DNA of 64,000 bases from Selaginella moellendorffii. Taxonomy: Eukaryota > Streptophyta > Lycopodiopsida > Selaginellales > Selaginellaceae. Of this stretch, positions 21,505-35,492 are shown piece by piece; the first letter of the stretch is position 1, and each line of letters starts with the position of its first letter. The notes beneath the pieces were generated by a model. It saw nothing but the letters and a program-made list of their open reading frames with translations, was not told the origin of the DNA and searched no databases. The translations under genes and the position numbers were made by a program. Location of the stretch: positions 430,682 to 494,681 of the forward strand of contig NW_003314360.1 of NCBI RefSeq assembly GCF_000143415.4. The letters are read 5' to 3'.

Positions 21505-22556
21505 AACATGCCTTGCTACATTCGGTGTTTCCACACCATCGACTCCATGAGCTTACCTCTATGACACTTTTTATTTGTGTTTAGGTCTTTACTAAGACCA
21601 ATACAATGGTCTCTTATGCCAACTATCCATTAACACTACACCATAGAATTTATGCACAACTTTGTGTTAAAGTTGTTTTCTTCCGAGAAACTCTTTCCCA
21701 TGACTTTAGTATGGCACATTCTGCCACTCATGAGATACCCACTATTCTCATACTTAAACCTTACGATCCTCCTCGTCCTTTGTGGGGCACCATACACTTT
21801 AGCCCAAATGCTTTTTCCAATCCATTAGAACCATTCCTTGACTCTTCTTGAGTCATCTAGTATTTTTGGACTTTGGTAAACCAACGACCCCTAAGGTCCT
21901 ATTTTTGAGATGCCAGCTCACTGGAATACAACTTCATGTATTCATGTTCTACTCATAAGGACCATCTTGCAAGTGTTACTCCAACACTTTATTATTTTCC
22001 GTTCTTTGTGGGCTACTTTTGCCCCTTAGGACTATCCGTCCCCATGATGAGAATATCGACTCATCCTTTGAGCACACCCCTGGGTTTGTTCCAGCATTTA
22101 TAAATGGTAGCCCCGGCTACCATTTCAAGGACTCATGTCCTCATCCATACTTGACCTCTCACGGTCATCAATTCCGATCTCAATTTCATGAGTACCAGCC
22201 TCAACTATGCAAAGATAATTTTGTGACTCCTTTATTGTTTTGGAGTCTCTATCTTCCCCGTGATCCCAACTATAGTTGTTTACCACAACTACATTAGCCA
22301 GTTTGTTAAGTCAAATGCTCATCTGGATCACATCCTCAACTCAATGAGGAAAACTTTGCACTGTTCCCAAGATCCCAAAGTCGTTCCATTATTGGCCCTT
22401 TTCTATCCACCACCTCACCTACACGTTCACACATGAACTGTAGTGGAGAGCCATGTCTTCCCGACTTGTTATTCCTCACGGATAGGCTCACTCCTAGGAC
22501 CTTCCAATACCAATATTAGTGGTGATATACTTGAGCACCAATAAAAGTCGGACCAA

Positions 22557-22575
22557 GGAATAGCTCCGATACTAA
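22557..22575 (-). other. Primer-binding site, initiator tRNA-Met type
   Basis: The minus strand reads TTAGTATCGGAGCTATTCC, matching the usual plant PBS TGGTATCAGAGC at 10 of 12 positions, three bases after the LTR end. A degenerate counterpart lies next to LTR B near 25343-25361. Confidence 0.65.
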
Positions 22576-22577
22576 GT

Positions 22578-24286
22578 TGTAAGCGACTAAATTTTTCATT
22601 CTACTTTAGTCACTTAACCACACCTCCGACCACTTGGAAGAGTCTCATTCACAACCTCCATAAGTCCTATTTTAGACTTAGGGACTTGCTAGCCCCAAGA
22701 ATGGCATCCATACCACTCAACCATTGTACTTGGTCCAAGTGCTCCATGTGTTCGATCCAATGACTGACACCCCAAGGTACTACCGACAGATCGGCCCGTT
22801 ACACTAAGGCCATGCCCATTCACCTTGGTCACACCGGTGGTCTGACACCACCTCCATCACAGTCCCGTCTCTCAAAGACTGGGCCATTCGTCCATGAGCG
22901 ATCATCCTAGATTGACTCCTTAGCATCCTTAGGATGCCCACAGACATGGGGAATAGCCTTCCTCAATATCGCTTTTCTAGTCCCAACCAAGTCCCTTTCT
23001 GCTCATGGCCGTGTTCGCCAACATTGCCACTGGATCGAGGCCCACCGGCCAGACCACTAAGTCCCACAGTCTTCTGGGACTTCCTCACCACCTGACTGTA
23101 TCTTTGGTCACTACACCAGAGGATTGCTCTTCTTCCTTTCCACAGTCTGGGCCTTTGGGACAACATTTCGGAACACCGTGGCCTTACGCGAGCCTCATGG
23201 GTACTCTCCCCACCTTCTACCTTTGGGTGCTCTAGCCATGGGCTTAGAGCAAGGTTTCGTTGAGCCACAACAAGTATCCAAGTAGGTAGTGCCACCCACA
23301 CTTGGACTGGGAGCATCGGCTAGTCGATCTCCCGGGGGAATTAGAACCAGCTCTTGAACACTTCACCAAACTACCCCGCTTGTCAGTCCATGTTCACTCT
23401 AGTTTTGGACTTCCCAATGGGCAGCTCCTCACCCAACACTGGGTATAGGCTTCCTGGGCCAAACAGGCCTTTCCTGGCCAAACTGGCTCCACTGCAATCC
23501 TCCCCCTTACTATACTTTTGGAGCTCACCAAACCCCCTAGGGTTTGGGAGATGAACGCTTGGGCTTTCACCCTCGCAGACTCAAACTCAAACTCGGACTC
23601 GGATTAGGACTCGGACTTGGGCTTGAGCTTGGGCTCAGCCTCGGTCTTGGCCTCTGCCTCGGTCTCGGTCTCGGTCCCGATCTCGGTCTCGGTCTCGGTC
23701 CCGATCTCAGTCTCGGTCTCGGTCCTAGTCTCAATCTTGGTCCCGGTCTCGGTCTCGACCTCGGACTCCATCTCGGGTCCTTCTCGGATTCCATCTTAGA
23801 TTCCATCTTGGGTCCATCTCCGACTCTAACTCGGACTCTGTCTCGGTCCATCTCAGACTCCATCTCGGACTCCATCTTGGGTCCATCTCAGACTCCATCT
23901 CGGGTCCACCTCGGACTCTAACTCGGGTCCATCTCGGACTCCATCTTGGACTCCATCTCGGACTCCACCTCGGGTCCATCTCAGATTCCATCTCGGACTC
24001 CAACTCGGGTCCATCTCGAACTCCATCTCGGACTCCATCTCGGGTCCATTTCGGACACTTCCACATGTCATGTGTTGGTCCTTTTGGGTCCTTTTTTGGA
24101 GCTTTGCTTATTGCTCGTTTCATGCTCGTTCCTCAAGCACTTTGTTAGGAGTTCCACTCCCGCTCTCGACCTTTCAAGTCAGAGCTTTTAGTCCAAATGT
24201 GTTACGCTCATTTGGCTTTCGCTGCGGCCACTACCACGTGGTGCTCTTTTGGCTCCACTTTGGGCCTTAGGGATTTGTGTTTCACA
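22578..24286 (-). mobile_element. LTR A of a minus-strand LTR retrotransposon
   Basis: On the minus strand it begins TGTGAAACACAAATCCC (24286) and ends CGCTTACA (22578), that is TG...CA. It is followed by a PBS-like sequence. It contains a minisatellite at about 23580-24050. A second copy, LTR B, begins TGTGAGACATAAATCCC at 26676. About 1.7 kb long. Confidence 0.65.
23580..24050. repeat. Minisatellite inside LTR A
   Basis: Tandem 6-12 bp words built on TCGG (CTCGGT, then CTCGGACTCCAT and CTCGGGTCCAT) open long low-complexity Leu/Gly/Ser frames on the plus strand and Arg/Pro/Trp frames on the minus strand. They arise from the repeat and are not genes. Confidence 0.85.
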
Positions 24287-25363
24287 ATCATGCCTTGACA
24301 CATTTAGTGTTTCCACACCATCAGCTCCACGAGACTACATTTATGATACTTTTTACTTGTGTCTAGGTCCTTGCCAAGACCAATATAGTTCTTTCTCATG
24401 CCAATTATATGTTAGCATTGCACTATAGAGTTTACACACAACTTTGTATCAAAGTTGTTTTCTTCTAGGAACACATTTCCCACGACTTTAATATGGCACA
24501 TTTTGCCATCAATGAGATACCCACTATTCTCATACTTGGATATTATGATCTTCCCCATCCTCCGTGGGGCACAACACACCTCTGTCCAAATGTTTTTACC
24601 AATCTCTTAGGACCATTTATTGACTCTACTTAAGTCATCTAATATTTTTGGACTTTGTTAATCTAATGATCCGCCAGGTCTTATTTTTGAGATGCCAGCT
24701 CGTAGGAATACAACTTCGTGTATTAATGTCCTACTCATAAAGTCCATCTTTGCAAGTGTTACTCAAACACTTAATTATTTTCTGTTCTCTATTAACTACT
24801 TTTACCCGTTATGACTATCTGTCCCTATGATGAGAATACTAACTCATTCTCTAAATACACCCCCAACTCCTTCGGTTTATTCCAACATTTATAAAAAGGT
24901 AGCTTTGGCTACCATTTCAAGGATTCATGTCCTCATCTGTATTTCACCTTTTATGGTTATTATTTTTGGTCTAAAATTCATGAGCACTAGCTTCAACTAT
25001 ATGAGAATAATCTTGTGACTCCTTTATTGTTTTGGAGTCCTTATCTTTTCCGTGATCCCAACTATAGCTGTTTACCACAACTACATTAGCAAATTTACTA
25101 TATCAAATGCTTATTTAGATCACATCCTCAACTAAGGAAAACTTTATACTTTTCCCAAGATTCCAAAGTCATTCCCTTACTAACCCTTTTCCATCCACCA
25201 CCTTACCTACACCCACACATGAACTGTAGTGGAGAGCCATGTCTTCCTGACTTGCTACTCCCCAAGGATAAGCCCACTCCTAGGACCTTCTGATGCAAAC
25301 ACTAGTGGTGATATATTTGAGTACCAATAAAAGTCAAATTAAGGAACAGTTCTAATATCAAAT

Positions 25364-26676
25364 TGTAAACGACTAATTTTTCCATTCTACTTTAGTCATT
25401 TAACCACACCTTCGACCACTTGGAAGAGTCTTACTCATAACCTCCATAAGTCCTATTTTAGACTTGGGGCTTGCTATCCTCGAGAATGGCATCCATACCA
25501 CTCAACCTTTGCACTTAGTCCAAGTGCTCTATGTGTCTGATTTTATGCTCGACACCCCAAGGTGCCACCAACATATCAACCCATTACGCTAAGGCCATGC
25601 CCCTTCACCTTGGTCATACCGGTGGTCTAACACCACCTGCATCACAGTCCCATCTCTCAAAGACTGAGCCATCCATCCATGAGTGATCATCCCAAATCCA
25701 CTCTTTAAGATGCCCACAAACATGGGGAATAGCCTTCCCCAATATCCCTTTTCCCGTCCCTACCAAGTCCCTTTCTGTCCATGGCCATGTTCGTCAACAC
25801 TGCCATAGGCTCGTCCACTAAGTCACATGGTCTTTTGAGACTTCTTCACCATATGACCATATCCTTGGTCACTATATCAGAGGACTACTCCTCTTCTTTT
25901 CCATAGTTTAGGACTTGGGACAATGATTCGAAATATTGTGGCCCTACGTAAGCCTTATGGGTGCTCTCCCTGCCTTTTGCCTTTGGGTGCTTTAGCCATG
26001 GGCTTAGAGGGAGGTTCTGTTGAGCCACACCAGATATCCAAGTAGGTAGTGCCACCCATGCTTAGATTGGGAGCATTGACCATTTGATCTCCTTGGAGAA
26101 CTAGAGTTGGCTCTTGAACACTTTACCAAGCTACCCCGTTTATCGGTTCATATTCACTCTAGCCTTGGACTTCCCAATGGTCATCCCATCACGCAATAGT
26201 TGGGTATAGCTTTCACCCAACAACTTGTATCAGTATTCAGATTCGGATTTAGACTCGGACTCGGACCCGGACTCGGTCTCAGTCTCGGCTGCAGAGTTGG
26301 ACTCGGTCTCAGTCTCGGTCTCAATTCCATCTTGGACTCCATCTTAGACCCTATCTTGGGTCCATCTCGGACTCTATATTGGTCTCCACCTCGGGTCCAT
26401 CTCGGACTCCATCTTGGGTCCATCTCGGGTCTATATTGGACTCCATCTCAGGTCCATCTTGGACTCCATCTCAGTCTCCACTCTAACTTGGGTCCATCTC
26501 AAACTTCATATTAGACTCTATCTCGGGTCCTTTGTTGGGAGTTCCACTCCCGCTCTCATCTTTTCAAGTTGAAGCTTTTAGTCCAAATGTCTTCTACTCA
26601 TTTGGCTTTCGTTTCAACCACTACCATGTGGCACCCTTTTAGCTCCACTTTGGGACTTTGGGATTTATGTCTCACA
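25364..26676 (-). mobile_element. LTR B, upstream tandem copy
   Basis: About 1.3 kb, with the same ends and internal order as LTR A and a shorter minisatellite (about 26235-26530). Between LTR B and LTR A lie 1,077 bp (24287-25363) homologous to 21505-22577, so the arrangement is LTR-leader-LTR-leader: a tandem that unequal recombination would give. Neither unit codes for protein. Confidence 0.6.
26235..26530. repeat. Minisatellite inside LTR B
   Basis: Same CTCGGACTCCATCT-type array as in LTR A, shorter and more diverged. Confidence 0.8.
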
Positions 26677-27273
26677 CCATGCTAACTAATGGAGTACCTA
26701 TATCCACTCTTTAACCCATTAGTATGCTAAAAGAGCATTACTCTATTTAGCTCCATTTTATATGTTGGTTCTAGCATTGTGATGTTAGATGCTCTAGAAC
26801 TATTTTTATGTCATTCTGTGCTCTTGTACTTTTTCTCCTTGGGTTAAACACTCAAAAGTCACTTCAAGCTTCAATTTCTTATTATTGCTACTTAAACTTA
26901 TCTTAGATCTTTTATGAGTTCTTCATGTAATACCCTTTACTTTATTATTTTAAAAAGTTTTCCAAGCTTACATTATGGAGAAAAATAATTACTAGAATTT
27001 TTACATTATTTCTTAGAATATAGAGTTTCATCTTTAATATTTATTCAATTAATATTTTATATAGTTATGAGTGCTTGGAATATGGAAAGGAAATATGGAA
27101 AATGTGCATATCAATTAGCCCAAAAACCCTAGCTTATATACAAGAGCGAGTGGTTCAGATTGAAACCAATCCAATGGCTACCAAAATTCAACTACGCTAA
27201 TATTAGTATACAGCATCATAGCCGTACACTTAGCCTTCACATCATCCCCTCCTCTCGGAATAATGGAAGACCA
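26677..27273. other. AT-rich boundary between two retroelements
   Basis: About 600 bp of AT-rich DNA between LTR B and the 3' end of the Gypsy polyprotein. No gene is seen. Confidence 0.5.
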
Positions 27274-30200
27274 TCAGGGTTCTCTTGTAGAGGGGTTGGG
27301 ATCTGGAGGAACATCAGGAGGAGGCATTGGCAGATTTGTAATGGGTATTAACTGCTCTTGATCCCTTTGTATGAAGCGTTTTAACCGTTGCACATGTACA
27401 ATCTCTGGAGGATCAGTGTGCTGGACATCATTCCAAACTTCATAAACTTGCAATCGAACTTGCCACAACATCCGATAAAGTCCTTTCCATTGAGCAAGGA
27501 GCCCCTTAGATAAACCACGTATCATAAGATGGGGAAAACAGACTAACACCAAGTCATCCACTTTGTATTCTGCAGGTGGACGATGATGGGAGTTATAGTG
27601 CCATTGTTATCCCACTTGTATGCGGCATAAGTGTTTGACAGACTCTACTCGGACAAGTGGAAGAATGCTAGTCAAATATTGATCCCAAGACCTAACATCG
27701 GCAGCTCATGGCAATCGTGAAGGTAAACCCAGCTCTGTTGGTAATTTTGGATCATGACCATATAGGAGTTTATATGGTGAAGTATCAACAGAACTCTGCA
27801 CCCCGGTGACATATGCATAATGAAGAGACAACAAATAACCATCCCAATCCAAATGCTAAAAGTTTAAATATTTCATGATCATTCTTTGAACATTCGAATA
27901 AGCCATTCCACCAGACCGTTTGATTGTGGATGATAAACACTCATGAAAATGTGGCGTATCCCTGACTGAGACGTCAAAATATGAAATGCCTCAACCATAA
28001 ATGTGGGACCATTATCCAAAAGAATCCACTTTGGACAAAAATGCTGGAACACCACTCAATTGAGGAGGAAATATCCAATAGCAATTGCAGAGGCACTAGC
28101 AAGAGCACCAACTTCCACCCAACAAGTCAAGTAGTTAGAAGCAATAATAACATATTTATTGCCAGTAGTTGACCGTGGAAAAGGTCCCATAAGATCAAAC
28201 ACCACCAACTCAAATAGACAGAAAACTGCAATTGACTCCAACCGTCCTTCCATAGCACAACAAGGAGTATTATGAGTTTGGCACCAAATGTAGCTACGCA
28301 TATACCAGATAACATGACGTCACATTTCCGGACAATAGAAAGACATGTGCAGCTTCTCAGCCACACGATGATGTCCCATATTCCTGCTTAGAACAAGAGA
28401 ATCGTGGTAGGCATGGAGAAACCGCAAAAAAAAGACAGAAGGCACCACTAGCCATAAATGATCATCAGGATCCATCCCCACAAAATAAAGAAGGCCATCT
28501 TCAATGCGATAGTAAGAATGTAAATGCCGGAATCGCAAGTCATCAGCAAGTGATGCAAGATTCTCAAACCCATCTTGAAACCTTTGTATCCATATCTCAA
28601 GTTCTTGAGCCTCATGAACCTCATCAAGAGAAGGTAGATCCTACTTTGCACCTTGCAGACACTAAACATCAAGTATAGCAACCGCCGATGGCATAGAATC
28701 CTCATCTAGAAAATCCACAGATGCCAAAACAACAGGCTCATCAAAAACATGAGAAGAGAATGGAGAAGGAATAGGAGCTCAAAAAAGGGTATCAGCAGCA
28801 GCTATAAAACTCCCAGAGCGATGAATAACATCAAAATCATATATTTAAAGCTTCAAAGCCCACCGAGCAATACGACCAACCAGGTTCTTTTGCTTCAATA
28901 ATGAAGTAACAAGCAATATGACCACTTTCAAGTAATGTCCGAGAACCATGTAAATATGCATAAAGTTTTTCGAAACCCCAAACTGCTACTAAACACTTGT
29001 TCCCTGTCGTGGAGTAGTTCACCTCTGCTAATTGTAACATACGGCTTATATATACAATGGGATAATGCTAACTAAACACACTTGGGCTCTTTTGCATCAA
29101 CACACCTCCAAGATTAATATCAAAAGCATCCATGCATAAAATAAAAGGTCAAGTGTAGTCAAAATATGCCAAAACTAGAGAAGTCATCAATAACTCTTTG
29201 AGATCCACAAATGCCTGCTCATAATCCAGAGACCAAATGAAAGATGACGTTGATAACTTTAGCAACGCTCGTAATGGTGCAGTGCGATCAGAAAAATGAT
29301 CCATAAAACAACCGAGATACTGCACCTTGCCCAAGAAGTGTTGTACATCATTCACACACTTCAGAGCAGGGAACTTTAGAACAGCCACAAGTTTATCAGG
29401 ATCAACTTGCAAACCTTCACAAAAAATACGGTACCCAAGATAAGTCATGTTCTTGGACCTAAACACGCACTTCGACCGCTTCAGCTTTAAACTAACATCC
29501 TGTAGCCGATCCAACACTTTACAAACATCACAGATGTGCTCCTCTCACATCGCTTCCGAGTGAATCAAGACATCATCAATGAAGTCAACAGTCACTTTTA
29601 TCATATCACAAAGAATCTCATCCATCATCCATTAAAAAGTTGTTGAAGCATTGTTCAAACCAAATAGCATAAACTCATATAAACTAAACAGTATACAAAA
29701 AGCAGTCTTAGGAATATCTTCTTTGGCCATTGGTATTTGCCAGTACCTAGAAGCAAGATTTAGCTTGGTGAACCAATGACTTCGCCCCAAACGATCCAAA
29801 AGATCAATAATGTGAGGAAGAGGGTACACATCCGGGATCGTCACTTTGTTTAACAAATAATACTCAATGCAAAAATGAATACTCCCATCAGGTTTTGTCA
29901 CAAGATGAGGTTCATATGCCCAAGGATTCCGTGACTTCTGAATAACACCCTTTTCCAACATCTTCTTGACGTTTACATGTAAAAATTTTAATCTCTTTGG
30001 GTGACCAACGATGAACAAAAACCTTGATTGGACGCACATCCCCGGTTGGAATAGGATGACGTGTGGCAATCTTGGCTCCAGACGATATGTCAAATTCAAA
30101 GAGATCAAAATACTCCTTCATGAGCCGATCAACCACTACAACACAAAGATTGTCAGAGGGGTTGAAAAAAGGAAGAGCAAAGCAAGATGAAAATATAGAA

Positions 30201-31136
30201 GGAAAGAGTGGGGAGACAAAAGTAATGAAAGCAGAGGTACAAGTAAAGGGATAAAGAGGTACTGAAGTGAGAGGAATGGATGAAATATAAGGTAGTATGA
30301 GACAAGGGGGAAAAGCCTCAAAGTCACACTTAGCATGATTGTGCTATAACCAATCTATACTAAGGATGAGGTCAAAAGCTTGACTCAGCACCACCCGCAA
30401 TGACTGCAACCCAAGCTCAAGATCACCCACATGCACAACCAGGTTTGCCTCATCCTGTGCACATGCATGTGTATGGCCATTGCCATAAAGAATAAAAGCT
30501 GACACAAATGTAGATGGCAACATATAGCAACAGGTCAAGCAATAAAAGATAAACTCAAACCTGTATCAGCAAACATGAAGAGAATAATAGAAAACCTCTT
30601 GTTATAAAAATGAAATTGGAAAGTAAACATTGGATGAACCGGTGCCAAATGAACCCCTTGATAATACTCTCGAAAGAAAGATAGAGGGGTCACTGACTTA
30701 TTCGCGCAAAATCCCTCCATTACTCATGCGACTCCTCATTTCCCGGATGGACCTCGATGTCCAGAGCTTCCACTGTAGCAACACCAACAGGACTTGTTGA
30801 CACCAAGGTCTCCACCCAGGAAATGGAGGTCACCAATCCGGAAAACGTTGACAACACCGATAAATGTGACCAACATCATCACATGCCCAATAACGAACAT
30901 CACGGCCACGACCACATCCTCGCCTTTGTTCTTGGACTCAAGCAGTAGCAGCATCAACCTCCATTGGAATAGGACCATCACCCATAGGAAGTGGAGCGAA
31001 AAGATGTGTAGCAAGAAGTGGAAAAGGCGACATTTTATAATGTTGTGCCAAATGAAAAGCATTGTCAAGGGTGCCTAGAGCAAGTGCATACACAAGTCCA
31101 ACAAGATCTTGATGAAGTGCTAATCACAAAATTCTT
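27274..31136 (-). pseudogene. Ty3/Gypsy gag-pol polyprotein, decayed
   Basis: Domains appear in order on the minus strand, broken by stops and frameshifts. Gag tail: LDNAFHLAQHY then PMEVDAA (31060-30950) and a zinc-knuckle remnant (ACDDVGHIYRC, near 30860). Protease: FADTGLSLSFI (30540) and LILSIDWL (30345). RT: KPDGSIHFCIEYYLLNKVTIP, FTKLNLASRYWQI (catalytic Asp now Asn), FIDDVLIHS (kept) and the connection region to 29149. RNase H: NYSTTGNKCLVAVWGFEKL (29010). Integrase: VFDLMGPFPRSTTGNKYVII (28200). C-terminal tail: RGLSKGLLAQWKGLYRMLWQV (27500). Dead element, same strand as the LTR element beside it. I could not identify its own LTRs. Confidence 0.9.
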
Positions 31137-31548
31137 AACTTGATCCGCTCCGACATATTTGGCTCCACACGAAGTAAGAAGCTTTGGACCAAATTGCATC
31201 ACCAACTCAGATGGCCCTTGACAAAGACAATGCAATTGCTAGAAGGCATCATCACAATCGTCAACATGTCCAAATGCATATTTAAAGACGTTTGGGAGAA
31301 CACTCCAATCCCCACAAGTGGCTACGCTCAAACCATTGTACCACTACAGCGCTGTCCCTTAGAGACACATGGGAAACTCATGCAAATATCGAGCATCATC
31401 CCAAAAATGATGTGTGGCAATCACCGTGAAGTGATCAAACCAATGGTACACATCATCCCCAAGATTCCCGCGAAAGAATTTCGGTTGAATATGAGGATTG
31501 GCACCAAGAGCAGAAGGAGCTATACCTTGTCAGGAGGTGTTATGCTTA

Positions 31549-32289
31549 TCAAATAAATGTAAATTGTCTTAATTCAAACCTATTGACAAATGTTGCAATG
31601 AGGAAAGTAGTCTCTATAAAAGACCCATGGGAGGGTCACGAAGTTGGGCCGTGGATAGAGCCCATAGCAGAAGATGCTAAAGAGACGTACTAGGGGTGAA
31701 CATCCTCTGGACTTGGCAAAGAAGAGTCTTTGCTATGGAACCGAAACAATACCTCAAGGAGGGAGGTAGAGATTTAGTGTTGCTTGGTGCAACAATCAAC
31801 GGATAGGAGCAAAAGATGAGTGGCCAAGATAGGGCCGTGGAATCCCTTGGAAGGAATCCAAGTGACAAAGTTAGGCGAGGAACACTAATGTGTTGGACGC
31901 TAACAAGTTGCGGGAAAGGAAGTGTGTTTCCAAGGAGGGATTCCGAAATGCTCCGATTTGGCGAAAGTGGAAGCTCCAAGGGAGGGAGCGGTAAGGTAGC
32001 CAAATGATAGGGCCATGAACAGCCCTAGCACAAAGTATGATAACTGGAACTTTGGCACGAAATAGAAGAGAGGATGATGGTGCCCTCGAGTAGAGAACTT
32101 CCTAGGATGGGAAGTGGAGTTGCACAAAAGGTGCAAGGCAAGAGGAGTTTGATATTATATTCTAATGTAGTATAATATAGATGGATATATCAGATAATTG
32201 TTTTTAAGCTGGTTTGATTGTCCTCAATAGTGGTTATCAATAAGTTATCATTGCCCACTTTTAGTAAATCTTAAAATCTTCAGCTTGTT

Positions 32290-32345
<56 letters not shown>

Positions 32346-34695
32346 TTAATACACTAATTACAATAATATAATATAATTCATAAATCATGCATTTAAAACC
32401 GAATCTAAACCCAATTTAATATACCTATTTCTATATCCCCAATAGCATTTCTATATTGGTGGAGATAAAGGGCATTGCAAGTTGTGTTTGGAGGGCAAAC
32501 TTTGGTAGTGTTTTTCTCTAGTGTTTAGAATTGTATTTTTATTTATTGGTTCCCTTATTCTTTAGATCTAAATCTATTATAACTTTTTGCCAGATCTTGG
32601 ATTTTAGCTATCAAATTTATTCTTTCTTCTAATCTTCATTGCATTCCTTTTTTTTACCACATCCCATTGTCATTGATTAAGGAGTGTATATTTTATGTTA
32701 TTATCTAGCAAAAATTGCTTTTGCTAATATACCATATGTTAATCAAGTATTTAAGACATGATCTTGTTGATGCTACTCCAATCTTTAGTGTGTTGCCATC
32801 ACTAGTTTATCCAACACTTAGTTACCAATTATTTCATATGAGCTATCTTTGTCCTTTAGAACTATCCTGGCATGTAATATATGATCACAGAACTTTTGTT
32901 CTTGGTGTTTTAATATCTTTTGCTAACATGAAGTGTGATCATCACATTGAATGAAAAGTTATAGATAATGCAATTTAGTTCTTAGAGGATATTCAAGAAT
33001 TGAGTTTGTGAAGACTTTTGTTATAAGTTTGAATGAATTCCTACTAATAAGGAATCTAAATACTCTAAGAATAACTTTCAAGACAAATTGAAGATTTTAT
33101 GAATACTCCTTTTTTTACCTTTTATTTTTTTCTAGCTATTTCTTATTTCTTAATATAGTGCCCTTATATAGTGCATGTGATTATAGGATAAGATTTAGAT
33201 ATACTATCATCATAGATCCTTAAAACCTTAGGGATAAATAAGGATATAATAATCATTAAAGGCTCTTTTTCCAGTTGGTTTAAGGGGAAAAAGATAAAGT
33301 GTATTTCATATAGTATTGAAGCAAATGGCATAGGTTTGATTCTCATTGGTTAGTGGCTATTTAAAATACAATATACCCTTGATTAAGGTATATTCCTACC
33401 CTTAAATTTGAAATTATATGTGTTAGGCATCTATACATATGTTCTTCCTTTTGTGGAGTATCCACAAATGAAAGTATTTACTATGGAACTATGGTACACT
33501 AGAATAACTAATCTACAATAGAAAGATTGGTAGATTCAATATAGGGTTGTTAATCAATAGTCAATAAAGACATTGACATCTCTGAAAAATATAATCATAG
33601 GATGAGATTTAGATATATTGTCACCATAGATTCTTAGAACCTCATTAAGCAATTGCCCCTTTTCCAATTGGCTTAAGGGGAGAAAGATAAAGTACATTAT
33701 ATATTACTCTTACTATGATATACAAGACATATCCTTTCCCTTTTATAAAATATTGCTTATACTAAATCTTGGATAAAATATCCATAAAATTAGTAGCAAG
33801 CCTCAAATTAGGTTAAATGAAGAGCTAAGCCCCAAAGTTGATCTGTCCATAGGTTTTTAAAGGGCAGTGTTGTTGTCTTCATTGGGCTGATATAATTTTC
33901 CTATTGTTTATCTGAGTGGTGCTTGGTAGATGATGAGAGAGTAAGGTTTTGCACTTCAAATACAAGCTGCTTTATATTGTTGCTAGAGGCATTGTTAACA
34001 CTAGGGTAATAATTACTTGATACCATACTTTAGTCACACCTCCTCAAAGTATTGGAAGGAGCTTATGATGTGAGAGGTGCTCATGATCACAGAATACTCA
34101 CCCTCAATAACATGCCACCAATACCAGTTCAAGGATATTAAAAGTGCTATTAAGTACCAGTACAAGTCAGCTTTCATCTTCTATGTTGGTGAGGTTAGTT
34201 GCCATCAAAGACACAAAAGACTACACACTGAGAAAAAGGTTGGATCATATCTCAAACAAAAACGTTTTAGTTCACAAATAATACAAAGATCAAGTTCTAA
34301 AACCATGTAGATTGTGGTTGTCACTTGTCAAGAAGAGACTTTGAGAGGATAAGAAACACTAGTTAGTTTTGTTTGTTCACTCTAGAGAAAAAGCTTAACA
34401 AGATAGATTGCTTAACATGAGGTAACAATTGATGCCAAATGTCAACACAATGACATTATGAATGGAGTTAGGCTGACACCAAAACTTGAATGATTGACAA
34501 TTGTAATAAACTTTTTATTGAAGATATGTATTTTGTGGAGTGAAAGATAATTGAATGAAACTCATTGTTGAACCCTTTTTGCAATAAAGCAGGACCTAAA
34601 ACAAATAAAATATAAATTCATATTATTTAGATGGATGTTGAGATGAATGTGAACTTCAAAAGTCCTTTGAGTAGTAGAAACCAGACACAAAGGAT
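31549..34695 (+). repeat. Long direct repeat, copy 1
   Basis: Matches 36118-38218 in the same orientation at roughly 90 percent by eye. Shared landmarks: tcttaattcaaacct, ttatcattgcccactttt, the TA-rich microsatellite, ttcttggtgttttg and ccagacacaaagg. Copy 1 has about 530 extra bp near 31604-32132 and about 650 extra bp near 33160-33800. Open frames inside are short and broken. No family recognised. Confidence 0.75.
32298..32344. repeat. (TA)n microsatellite
   Basis: About 23 TA units inside copy 1 of the long direct repeat. Confidence 0.95.
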
Positions 34696-35492
34696 TCATT
34701 ATTTATTTAATAAATATTTTATATAGTTAATTTCTTTTTAATTTTGAAAAGCACAATTATATCTAAATGAGTTTTGAGATTAGTTACAATCACCAAAATT
34801 TATTGCTAGTTTATTTTCTGAATTATTTATTAAATTTATTTTTGTTGCATAACTTAACTATTCATGTGTGATATTTATAATTTAGGGTTTTCAAGAAAAA
34901 TTAAGTGTGATATAAAATTTTTTATCTCTTGAATTTCAGTTTACAACTCAATAGAGCTTAATGATGAAGCAGAATTAAAGCAGCTTAATTTTTAACTTTT
35001 ACATTAGTAATAATCCCCTTCTAATGTTATGGCTATAGAATGAATAGCTCTTGAACTCTTGGGTTTCACATCATATATATAGAATAATCTTGAGTTCTAA
35101 TTAGAGATAATCAAGTTATAATTTAAACTATAAACTACTAATAAACTTAAAATTACCATTTTGCATGAAATATTCTATCCATTCTATCTATCCCTTCCCT
35201 CTTATAGATTATTTCTTACTATATCTTTAATAAGTAATGGCACTATACTAAGAAATAAGATGCACATCTAAGTAGAGATAATCAAGTTATAATTTAAACT
35301 ATAAACTACTCAGGTTAACTTATAATTACCACTTATAACTTATAATTACCATTTTGTATGCCATGCTTAACATTATTTTGAGTCGTGAAGTTGATAAAGT
35401 ACATCTAAAGTTTTTATTTATGGTTGAAATTTCAAAGTTTTCTTACAAATATTACTTTTAACTATTGTAAGACATGATATTGATACTATTAA

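Noticed and set aside
23544-24123. Leu/Gly-rich 125-residue and Arg/Trp-rich 130-residue frames
   Set aside because: They are translations of the CTCGG minisatellite, open in several frames at once.
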